Source: Limanda limanda (taxonomy: Eukaryota > Chordata > Actinopteri > Pleuronectiformes > Pleuronectidae). From it: 64,000 nucleotides of DNA. The stretch is from the NCBI RefSeq assembly GCF_963576545.1, contig NC_083641.1, forward strand, positions 14,382,893 to 14,446,892. The letters are read 5' to 3'. Made by a program: the position numbers and the translations under genes. The notes beneath the pieces are model-generated. The model ran no database searches. It had not been told where the DNA came from and worked only from the letters and a program-made list of their open reading frames with translations. Every line of letters starts with the position of its first letter. The stretch's first letter is position 1. Positions 10,621 through 20,502 of this stretch are shown here, in pieces.

Positions 10621-13040
10621 TAAAGCCACTAATTCACCACAGCCAATAAAATGAAATTGATTCACCGACTGAGAAGGAATCAAAAACAACACAACCCAAA
10701 AGTCCCCCTATAATTTTTTAAAAAAAGGTCACACGCTCCCACAAGTGACCGGATGACACCAAATGTGCTCTTGATTGCAACAAGACATTCACCAAATATT
10801 CATCTCAAATCGTCACAATAGTGAATCTCCAATACAGCTCAGATCAGAATAAAACACGCACAAACAATGGAACTCACATTTGCAACTCTAAGCTGAGTTT
10901 AGACCAAACAATCCTATTCCATTAATTAATTAAATGCATTAACTGGTCAGTCTGTTACCAAACCTTATATTTTATTTTTTCGTTTTGATTAGCTAAAGCA
11001 TTTAGTATTGCATGTGTATGTAAACAAATGAATGTGCTCTATTAATATCCCTATAATAGCGTATAAATGAAAACTGGTTAAAATTTGTATCAGCAATAAT
11101 AACTATAAGTGAGAACATATACAAATATGTAAATGCAGGTCTTTTGCTAAAGAGTTTGTGTATCAACTGTACCCCCCTTGATCAGTCTGGAGACAGGAGC
11201 TGCGCATGCAGATGTCAGCAAGCCTCAGGCCGTGTTGCACCAGCCAGTTGTCTTCTCATCTGTTCACCTCAAATTCTCACTCATCGTAAGGGAAAAGAAA
11301 CAGACAGTGATTAAGTATCTTATGAACCCATTAGGTCCTTTTAACAGCATCATAGGTGATTCAATATGATTATCAGTCTTAGTGTTGTATTAGGTCCTTC
11401 ACCTATAGTCCATATTAGGACTATTTAGATCAGTTCCATTGTCCAAATCTTATATTTTTTCATTTACTTATTTAAAGAAATTCTTCAATGTAAGCATTAG
11501 TTACCATAAGTCTTCAATCAATCTCCAAAACGCTATCTTAAGGAGCAAAATAGGAAACTTAGTAATATAATAATCATCAAAATAATTCTTTCGAGGGAGA
11601 ACAAGCAGTAAAAAGGATTTCGAACAGCTTTCAGGTCATACGCAGTTCAGACCATTAAAACAGTCCAAGTCATAGACTATTTTGACAGTTTATATATGTA
11701 TGTAGATACAGATCAAGAAATCTACCCCTCATCTACGATATAGGTCTCAACCATACTCAGTTAATTTTTTCTATACATCATGTCACATGTGTTAAAGATG
11801 CATCAACTATAATACTGTAGGAGAAAACAAAACAAATGCTGTTGTTGTGGACACAGTTATGCGCCTTTGTTAACCAATGCTGTAAAAATTTCAGCCAACA
11901 TCCTTTCTAAACATGATTCATCCCATGCGTTAACTTTTATTATCAGAGAAAGTGTGAGACAGAGAGTGGCTGGCTAGTGTCTAGTCAATGTAAACAATTT
12001 CCATTATTTAAAGTCCAAAAATGTCAAATTAAACCCAATGTGTTCCCAAAGTGAACCCATAACTAAGTATTGTTGAATTTAATGAAAACCAAATGAAATA
12101 AAGAGTTCAAACAATAAAATAATTTTCTGAAACTCAGTTTAAACCAAACCCCATTAAATAATTATTTCCTTAAACTCTTTGTGACTCTTGTCCCTGTGTC
12201 TTACAGAAGGTGAGACCTTGAAAATCTCCCCTCATGTCACTGCACTAAAGTTTTTAGAAGATTTATTATACTCCCCTGGCATGCACATTCCCCCCCTCTG
12301 AACAGATGCTTTCTCTCAGGGGAACTGAGGAGAGGTCTCTCTCAGTGATTTTTGTTTAATTTAGCCAACAATCCCACATTTCCTAATTTAAACCCAGACG
12401 TGTTCAATAGTCAGAGTTCCTTTAATATTTTAAACAGATGTAAAAGTTGTCTGATTACTCTAAACAGCTCTCTCTCCTTTGTTTTGAGAGTCTATTGAGA
12501 TCTCTGTTGTAAAGTGTAAATGTAATTCCTGTTATTTGTTAAAGGAGTTCATAAAACTCTCACCCCACACTTTATTTTATTTATTACACTATTGAGAAAA
12601 AGAGAGAGAGTTCTTTTAAATGTGTGAGTCTGTCGCTGTGACCCACAAGAGATTGTTATCACAGTGAAATCCCCCCTCACGTTTCTTAACTCCCCTCCTT
12701 GCTCCAAACGGGAGCGGTTCACACAGGAGAGACACACAGACACACCAGAAAGGTGGGAGCTGTGGCAACAGGAGAAGGCAAACTCGTGTATTACGTCGCT
12801 AATTGTTTTATTTAATATAGAGAACAAAATGTCTTTCCTTATAAGTTATCAAATTTCCTGTTTGTAATCACAACATATATATTTAATGAATCATAAAACC
12901 TTTTGTTAATTTAGACCAAACAGACTAGCTCTTGCTGCATTTTTCTTTTCTCACATAGCCATATCCACATTCATCATACACACACACCAGCACCAGGAGA
13001 AAGTGGGAACCAGTGGAGGGAATGAATGGTTATATTTATT

Positions 13041-13165
13041 AAGTCCTCTTAAGAAGGCTCATCATGTCATTATGTCCTCTTATAAGGGAGGTTCATAGTT
13101 CATAAGTCCCCTTAAAAGAGGTTCATTGTGTTATTACGAGGCTCATGTTTTATAGTCCTCTTATA
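13041..13165. repeat. Imperfect tandem array with palindromic core
   Basis: Three to four degenerate units of about 35-45 bp contain GTCCTCTTA(A/T)AAG(A/G)AGG followed by TTCAT or CTCAT. Each core can pair with itself (CCTCTTA with TAAGAGG). Found in the retroviral leader. Confidence 0.65.
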
Positions 13166-13673
13166 TATTTTATTTAATCATGTTGTTTCAATTCTGGCCA
13201 GAAAACAACAAAATACACACACACACATCCAAAAAACAACACTGCAGATTTGACAAAAAACAAACAAACACAATCTTCCAAACTCCCAAAAAACAACTTG
13301 TTCATATCACAGTCACACATCATGCCCCTGCTGCATTTTTTGTCTCACACAGCTCGAACATAGTAATGAACACAATCTTCTCACACACGCACACACACAC
13401 AAACTACTGTTTGAAAGAGACAGAGGGAGAGAGCCATTCCTGTCACACACACATACACATCTGGGATGGCCCCCTGTACACAGACGCACACACACACATC
13501 TTCACAGCCAAAGCGCTCCAGTCACACAAGCATGCTATCTGCCGCATTTTCACTTAGAGTGTAGTAAATTTATGCCACCTTTAAAACTTGGTTTTCTCAC
13601 GGCCCATTCTACTGCTCCTCCTCTGAGGGCTTGACTATCCAGATTCTGCGGCTTATTGATCAATTCCTTTGTC

Positions 13674-13824
13674 CTGTACTTTCAGTACATTTACTCTTTG
13701 CTGTACTTTCAGTACTTTTACTCTTTCCTGTACTTTCAGTACTGTTACTCTTTTCTGTACTTTCAGTACTTTTACTCTTTTCTGTACTTTCAGTACTCTA
13801 ACTCTTTTCTGTACTTTCAGTACT
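13674..13824 (-). repeat. 27-bp tandem repeat, 5.6 copies, open on both strands
   Basis: Units begin at 13674, 13701, 13728, 13755, 13782 and 13809. Each contains GTACTTTCAGTAC, a 5-bp palindromic stem with a 3-base loop. The unit is nine codons, so frames stay open. On the retroviral sense strand a 74-codon frame (13877-13653) reads repeated VLKVQKRVK-type nonapeptides, which are basic and alternately hydrophobic. The plus strand also has open frames of 72 and 107 codons, so coding on either strand is unproven. Confidence 0.9.
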
Positions 13825-14043
13825 CCCCCCCTCTTATTTGCGATGTGCACTTCGCAAACAAGATCAAATTTTAGCACGGAGTTTCAATTCACATCAAACA
13901 ACACGCCCCTAAAAACAGGTTCTTTAACGGTGTGGTCTAGACAACAAACACACAACAGCCCCAATGAACGAACCAGCGTCCACTTAAAATGAGAAAATAC
14001 TCATCGTTTTGAAGCTGTTGGAGGTGCAGTAGGACACAACCGG

Positions 14044-14061
14044 TCTCGGTGAGTGACGCCA
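14044..14061 (-). promoter_or_regulatory. Candidate tRNA primer-binding site
   Basis: Five bases inside the 5' LTR the minus strand reads TGGCGTCACTCACCGAGA, starting with the TGG that pairs with a tRNA CCA end. Only the first seven or eight bases resemble the end of a tRNA such as Asn, and I could not match all 18, so the primer tRNA is unassigned. Confidence 0.45.
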
Positions 14062-14066
14062 AAGTC

Positions 14067-14588
14067 TGATGTATATTCTGGTCAGCCGAGAGGTTGATGT
14101 GGTTGTAGAAGTTGATGATGAAGGAAAAGACCGCGGACCCAGTACTTTCAAGTATAATAATGTTTATTACACAGAAGTTTCACAGGTCAGGACGGATACC
14201 ATGGTATACCCGGAGACATCACAAGCCAATAGTGAAAGTCTGACTTGCAGGGGTCGGACACACAGTATATATAGAGAGATTGGTTCCGCCCATGACTTCA
14301 GGTAAATGCCGTCCCCTATGGGATTTCTGGCTAAAGATGGACATGTTTTTGTGTCCGAACATGAAGACACATTGGTCAAGAACATTTCTTCTACTCCCAT
14401 CCATTAGCTAGTCAAAGGTCACTCCCTGAGTCAAAGGTCATTTCAAAAAGGTAGAGAACTTCTAAGATGAACATCTGGAGGACTCTCTGAGAATGTCTGA
14501 GAGTCCAGAAGGCAGGTATCATAAACGTAAGCCCGTAATTATGTTTTGAACATACACCAACATGTTCTACTCTAACGAATACACGACA
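14067..14588 (-). repeat. 5' LTR of the endogenous retrovirus
   Basis: Matches 5886-6407 over 522 bp with two visible substitutions and no indels. TATATATA at 14266-14273 would drive transcription leftward through the leader and gag. AATAAA (minus) lies at 14163-14168. The target duplication ACAC follows at 14589-14592. Confidence 0.96.
14266..14273 (-). promoter_or_regulatory. TATA box of the 5' LTR
   Basis: TATATATA at the same offset as in the 3' LTR; the likely core promoter for the genomic transcript. Confidence 0.6.
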
Positions 14589-14592
14589 ACAC

Positions 14593-17500
14593 TTAAGTCA
14601 CTTCTGGTGCCCCCTGTAACAGAATCAAAACAGGACTCAAATCAGAATTTTCAATTTCTTTAGTCAACATTGGACTGAGACTGCAAATGGGTACAAGGCA
14701 ACAACTGAATGATATCTCGAGAAATTACGCCGAATCATATTAAATCAACATGTTGTCTTGTAACTTTCTTGAGGACGGGACACAACTTTTAGTTAGAGCA
14801 ATAAATGAGATCAGACTGGGACAAAGATCACGTCCACAGGGCAACATTGCATGCATTGATAAATTAAGGATATATATTTTTTTTCAAAGTTTCACAAATG
14901 CTCACTTTCCTCTGTCACCATATAGGTTATAGCAAAGTGTGAGATATAACATTCACTTATAAATCAAACTGCTCTGACAACTCCACGTCCTTGAAGACTG
15001 ATGGGAAAACAAGAGAGTCATCTCCCTGTCCTCATCCGTCTTCGAGAAAATCCATGCGGGCCTTAAAAAACCTCTCCCACAGGAGTTGCTTTTGTCTGAG
15101 CTTCTGGAGCAAACCATGTACAGATGATAAACACATCTGATGAGCCTTAATAAAGTGCTCATCACTGCACTCAGTCAAATCATATGTGCCTACTTTTCTC
15201 CCGTTTAGGTTTTTCATGCTTCAAGCTTTTTTTTATTTAGTCAAATTCATGCATTCACGTTCAAGGTGTTATTGCTGCGTCAACAAGAAAACACTCACAT
15301 TCTCTGGACAGCTGAGTTGCAAAATATATACAAAGTGCTATTTGGTTTATTTAAATTGCAAAGCCTTTTTTTAATGACAAACGCACAGAGACAGATGCAG
15401 ACATAGCGGCGTCTGGAGGCCGGAGGAGGAGACGCAGATAAAGATATAGACTAAGGGATTGTGTCAGGAAAAGTCTGCATTAAAGTGTTGTACTTTACGA
15501 GGCTAAATGGAGTAGGGAGACTGTCAGTCTCCAGCCAGGCTGCTTGATGGAAATGACACTTAGGTTTTATTGTCGTCCTAAAAGAGAAGTTTGTCTCCTA
15601 AATCATTCACCATGGAAGCTGTTCTAAAACTTTTTGGATAGCTACCTTACTTTTTGGTGGATTTATGTCTTTCTGGGGATTAAACGCATCTGCAGGTGAG
15701 AGTGGGGACATACACAGGTGCAGGTCCCTGCAGCTTTATGTCGCCAGATGGTTTGAAGACAGAATGTTTTTTCGTGTTATTTTTCTCTATTTGGATTCCC
15801 AAATTATGTTCAGGCAAAGTCTCTTTGATTCAACAGATTCTCTAATTATGTCCCTATCAATAATTATACGCTTTTTAACGATTTCAAATAATGACTTTCC
15901 AACCTCTACTGATTTTCATTGAGTCGGCTTCTCATTTGTCTCCCCTTCATCAGGTACATTTTTTTTCTTTTTTTCTTTGTGTAAGTTTGGATTTCCCCAG
16001 CAGTCTTCAAATCCGCTTTGACCTTACTTTGAAGGAGAGCACGTAAAATAGGGAATAAGGTTCTTATTATCAACAGCACAATCCATAGATAAAGAATTGT
16101 ACTTAAGCTTTTATTTATTTTTTCCTCAGTCTTTAGTGTTGAGTCAGGTCATCTTTCATTTTCCTTTTCCACGTATATTTTGAATGACTTGTAGAGGTAT
16201 AACCTTTAGCTGTTTTAGCATAGGTCTATCCTTTCCTTTGCTTTCTTTGGCTCATGACTAAAAACTAATGGAATTTCCATCGGTCTCGCTTGTCCTAAAA
16301 TGTTGCATTACCGAAGTGCAATGAATCCTGGGGTGGGTTGGGCAGGAACCTTCGTTTCTCAGGGGTGAAAGGATGCATTTGTCTGCTGCATTTAAAGCAG
16401 CCTTTGAAATGAGACAGTATAGTTGCTCGGCTGTGGTGCAATTGATCCACAAATATAGCCTCCGGAAGATGCAGCTCCTGAAGTGAGCCAGAGCTAGTGT
16501 GTGAAGGTGGGCCATGCAATTAGCAAGTTTAGGTGCAAGGAAAGCTTAGTGGGAGACGTTCTAAATGTTCACAAGGCCAACAGTGGCCCGAGTTGAACAA
16601 ACCACCAGACATGATTGTGTGTATGTGATTTAATCTGTGTGGGCTCAGCTTAATTAATTATCAGATGATATCATATAAAAGGTCCTCGACATTGTGCTGC
16701 TGAAATAATTTGCCCAAAACTTAAATTTTCATTTAAGTATCTGTTTACTTTATTTTGTTCCCCTACGTCTGTTTACTTTGTTCTGTATGTGTGTGTACTT
16801 TTTCTAGACTGTGTGTGTATGTGTGCATGAGTTTGTGGATTTTGGCTCAGCATTCAGTGTTAGCACAGCTGCCCAATCCAAAGAGACGCAGGAGGCGGAA
16901 CACAGGTGTCACACACACAGCAAACCACATCCATAATCACACACTGTTTGTCTTATTGGCTGTGTGTGTTGTCTGTCTGTCTGTCTATCTGTCTGTCTGT
17001 CTGCCTTCCTGCCCGCCCTTTAGCCTGTATCAGGATTTTTGTGCATATGTGTGACAACTCTATATGTTAAAGGAAAACATAGGCAGAGGAAAATCAAAGA
17101 GGAATGATCAAATACATGAGAAGAAAAGCAGCAATAACTCTTACTTTGACACTTGTGGTTGAAGAAACGGTGGCAATATCATAATTACCCTGGAGTCGTT
17201 TTATAGACCGTATATAAAAAGAGTCAACATGATTACTGCCCCCTTGAGGTTTGGTGGTTCTAGGCTGATGGCACAAATGTTACTTAAGGGGCTATTAGAG
17301 TCCCCTCCTAGTCATAGTTCCCAGTGCCTGACTCTGACTTTACCTCCAGAGGGTAATTAGGAACAAGGGTCTGTCATCGAAGGACAGCCCATGGGGCGGA
17401 TTGTGTTCCACCGTGTTATCATTATTTTAGACCGTTGTCCTTGTAATTTTCATGAACATCTGTCCCGGGAGGCCTTTGATGAGGTACTTGACGAAGATAA

Positions 17501-17645
17501 AGGTCTTTCTATAGCAATTTAAAAGAAATCAGTTTTTCACAGAGTATGAGTGCTTATGTAAAATATATATTGTCATATTTTTGTTCCTGCATTTTGTCCA
17601 TTTTTACTTCTGATCACTCAAGTCAGTCAGAAGAAGTCTGAATCA
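14593..17645. other. Non-coding unique DNA
   Basis: About 3 kb with no supportable gene. It holds several T-runs (for example 15958-15975) and the short tetranucleotide array listed separately. Confidence 0.5.
16968..17003. repeat. (CTGT)n microsatellite
   Basis: About eight CTGT units with one CTAT variant. Confidence 0.9.
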
Positions 17646-17815
17646 TATCTTTTAGATTGGCCAAAAGCTCATTATGTCAAACTGTCCTGTTAGAGGAGCT
17701 CAGCAGCATCTGGAGCAGTAACATGTGACATAAGGTGCAGTGAGTTTAGGGGCTGCCGAGTTTTCTTTTGAAAAGACAGTTTGACATAAAGAGCTTTTGG
17801 CCAATTTAAAAGATA
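17646..17815. repeat. Foldback (inverted repeat) element
   Basis: Arms of 41 bp at 17646-17686 and 17775-17815 are inverted copies with about two mismatches (core GGCCAAAAGCTC...GTCAAACTGTC) around an 88-bp spacer. No clear target duplication was found. It could be a small foldback transposon or a local inverted duplication. The spacer is long for a microRNA precursor. Confidence 0.75.
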
Positions 17816-20151
17816 CAGCAAATGTCATTTTGTTTTCTGGTTGCCGTCTGTCCGTCTGTCCCATTTTCCTGAATGCAATATCTAAAGATAGCATTGAGGG
17901 AATTTCTTCAGATTTGAAACAAATGTTCACTTGGACTCAAGGATTCACGTGTTCTCTTTTAGGTCATGGTGGCCTCACGTGTGTTTGTTCTTGAACGTGA
18001 TATCTTAAGATTAGCTTAAGGGAATGTCTTTCACTTTGGTACAAACATTGATGATTGATTGCAGGAATTGTTGTATATGTTCAGATTAGTTTAATCTGCA
18101 ATAGGTGTTCTTAATAAAAACAATTTTAAACTTGTGTGTGTGTGTTCACACCCACGTACAATCATGTATTCTACAATTTCATTTCATCACAGTAATCCCA
18201 AACTGACTACGCTACTTTTCCATCTCATTCACCAACACCATATGTACGATTGTGAGTTACCAAAGATTTACCTTCAATCCATTTTTCTATAGGCATTTAA
18301 CCTCTATCGCCCTTCTGCTCCTGGTACATTGAGTCCGGTGGATTTGCGTTGGTAGGTATTGAGCGACCTCATGTCGACCACAGACGCTGAGACGCTTCCC
18401 CTCTTCGTCCAAATCGGCTGTTATCTCTTTCCTCTCTCCTCATTGTGGGATGTTCTGATGTGCAATTCACCTCTCCTCGCCAACAGGTGTCACAGCCGAA
18501 TGAACTGCCGGGAATTGAGTCCAAAGATTGGCAAGACAGCGGTGGTGGCGGCGTGGGTGAGTGAGGGATAGATTGTGTGTAAGTGTTCACCAGCTGGGGG
18601 CATATGTGTCTGTAGCTCCTCGACGTGTGTGTGTGTGTGTGTGTGTGTATTTTTTGTGTGGAATGTTCATACTTGTGTGAGTGTGTGTGCGCTTGGGGCT
18701 GTGCAAAAGGTTTTTTTTATATTATAACCACTTTCCTACCCCCTACCTCACAAACCCTGCTGAGACAAATGGAAATTTAAACCAACCACTTGAGAGAAGC
18801 TGCTTTTTCTACCCAGTCGCCTGCTCTCACTCTCTCTGGCTGCAGCTAACAAGGCAATTGACAGGATGATATGAGCACCATTTCCATTCTGGCATTTCCT
18901 AATGTTAAACACCAGAGTAATCAACAAGCTGCCTGCCTTCCTCTCCGCGTCCCTCGCTCGCTCCCTCCCCTCCGTGCCGCCGCTTGGCCGCTTCCTCCGT
19001 CTCTGCTCACGTTCATTTAACACATCCATATTGGATTTCCTAATGCCCACAGCCAACCAAGTGGCTTGCACGGCGGGCATCTGGACCACTTTTGTTACAG
19101 ACAAGCCCAATTTGTGTTGGTGTGTCCGCACACCTGCCCGTGCGAAAGAGAGAGAGAGAGAGTGAGCATGATTGTGGCCGTGCCAGAATATTTCCTCGCT
19201 GTTTGTATTACACATTCAATCTGTGTCGGAGGAATGAAATTGAAAACGGAGCACATCACCGTCAGAGACAATATGCACAAACGGGACGCTCTTGCTTTGT
19301 TGCATATGCGATCCCTAGATGCTATAGGTAGGAGAGTCGGGGAAACGGAGAGAGGGAAACAAGACAAAGGTACATATGCAAAGTGTGAACAGGTGTGAGG
19401 AGCATTCTGACAGGGACGGGTTTTGTGTGTCTGTTGAGAGTCTAACCCTAAAACTCAGACAAAATATGCCCTAAATAAATGATGTTGAAATATAGTTTAA
19501 CTTTAAATTGTTTAAAAACTATTGACTTGGCATAAAGTTCCTGTTTGGCCATTGGTAATGCACCAGAGCTCTTAAATAATAATTCCTTGGCATTAATGGG
19601 CCTGCAACACACTGTCAATCTGTCATTGTTTGTGTCCTGGACCTCATGTGCAGAGCTTTTTATAAACAGTCTATGGCAGAGTGAAGTTACAAATCTTCAA
19701 GTTTGAGTCGATACAATCTTTCAGAACCAAGTTCACGACTTTTCAAAAATAAGAGCTCTTTAATTCCACTCGATTTAAAGCATTGTAGACAAATTGCTCA
19801 AAGGAAGAGATTATATGAATGTTGCTGCCATGATGGAGGTCAGCATCCGCATCACCTGCGATTGCCTTTGTCAGTCCGATATGGTCAATACAAATAAATT
19901 AACAAACTATTGAAATGATGCCAAACACTGTTCAAGACTCGAGTTTGCAAGGTGCTATTCGTCTGTTTATTTGATTTTCATTAATATTAAACGTATCACG
20001 TGTCCAAATCACAAAAAACTCTATACTGCACTTCCTTGGGCCAATAATGACACACATGTCAAGTGTGAAGCTGATAAGATTCAGGGTTTATGAGATATAT
20101 ACGTTTTACAGAGAGACAGAGAGAGATTACCGGACTTGGCAGATAGATAAC
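17816..20151. other. Non-coding DNA, possible conserved element
   Basis: No gene seen. A (GT)n tract lies at 18624-18648 and a short (GA)n at about 19146-19162. The stretch around 18740-18930 is complex, repeat-free and balanced in composition, unlike its surroundings. Confidence 0.45.
18624..18648. repeat. (GT)n microsatellite
   Basis: Uninterrupted GT run of about 24 bp. Confidence 0.95.
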
Positions 20152-20502
20152 TGTGGCAGTTGACCATGCCACGGGGCTCTCCCACACACAGCCAGAGACA
20201 AGGGGGTTGCTTTTCAGCATCTTTTATTAACACCAAAACAAACTCACACACTCCGGACATCAAGGGCCAGCAATCTCTGCTGGCGACTAGCTTTTCAGCT
20301 CAGTATCTCTCCCACGCGTCTCAGTGTCTCTGAGTCCATCTGTGCCTCTTCGTGACTCCATCAGTTTCTCTGAGTCTCTGATTTACGCAGCTCAGTCGCT
20401 GCCTTTTAAAAGTGAGGATCAATCAGCTAACAGCTCTCCCCTGTGCTGATGGATCCTCTGTGGTGCAGGTGAAGGTGCTCTCCCAGCCCCCTCACCTCCA
20501 CA
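20152..20502 (-). mobile_element. Probable solo LTR, minus strand
   Basis: A 351-bp block starts TGTGG and ends CCACA. On the minus strand it has a TATA-like TTTTAAAA (20411-20404) followed about 180 bp later by AATAAA (20228-20223), the order of U3, R and U5 in an LTR. The flanks ATAAC and GTGAC would be a 5-bp duplication with two transitions, as expected for an old insertion. No internal retroelement sequence adjoins it. It is unrelated to the 522-bp retroviral LTR. A Gypsy or ERV origin cannot be decided. Confidence 0.6.

Larger units (their letters stand above)
10387..14043 (-). other. Unusually long retroviral leader (about 3.7 kb)
   Basis: Sequence between the candidate primer site and gag, in sense order 14043 to 10387. 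It has no long frame with recognisable domains. It contains a 27-bp tandem repeat, an imperfect palindromic repeat array, an AT-rich CAAT tract, CA-rich low-complexity DNA (about 13,380-13,500) and G6-G7 runs on the sense strand at 11172-11177, 12290-12296, 12671-12676 and 13825-13831. It is not the right order for pol or env and may be non-viral cargo or a rearranged segment. Confidence 0.6.
5886..14588 (-). mobile_element. Gamma-like endogenous retrovirus, gag-pro only
   Basis: The 8,703-bp provirus lies on the minus strand, so its 5' end is at 14588. It has paired 522-bp LTRs with TG...CA ends, a 4-bp target duplication ACAC (5882-5885 and 14589-14592), a polypurine tract next to the 3' LTR, gag and a protease domain. 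A 4-bp duplication, the PPPY motif, one zinc knuckle and the amber codon ending gag all fit gamma-like (class I) retroviruses, but the group assignment is inference. No reverse transcriptase, RNase H, integrase or envelope frame is visible, and the interval between the 5' LTR and gag is about 3.7 kb instead of a few hundred bases. The copy cannot complete a cycle alone. Confidence 0.93.

Noticed and set aside
13180..13557. 125-codon plus-strand frame in the retroviral leader, considered as a possible accessory gene
   Set aside because: Antisense to the retrovirus and dominated by CA-repeat His/Thr translation.
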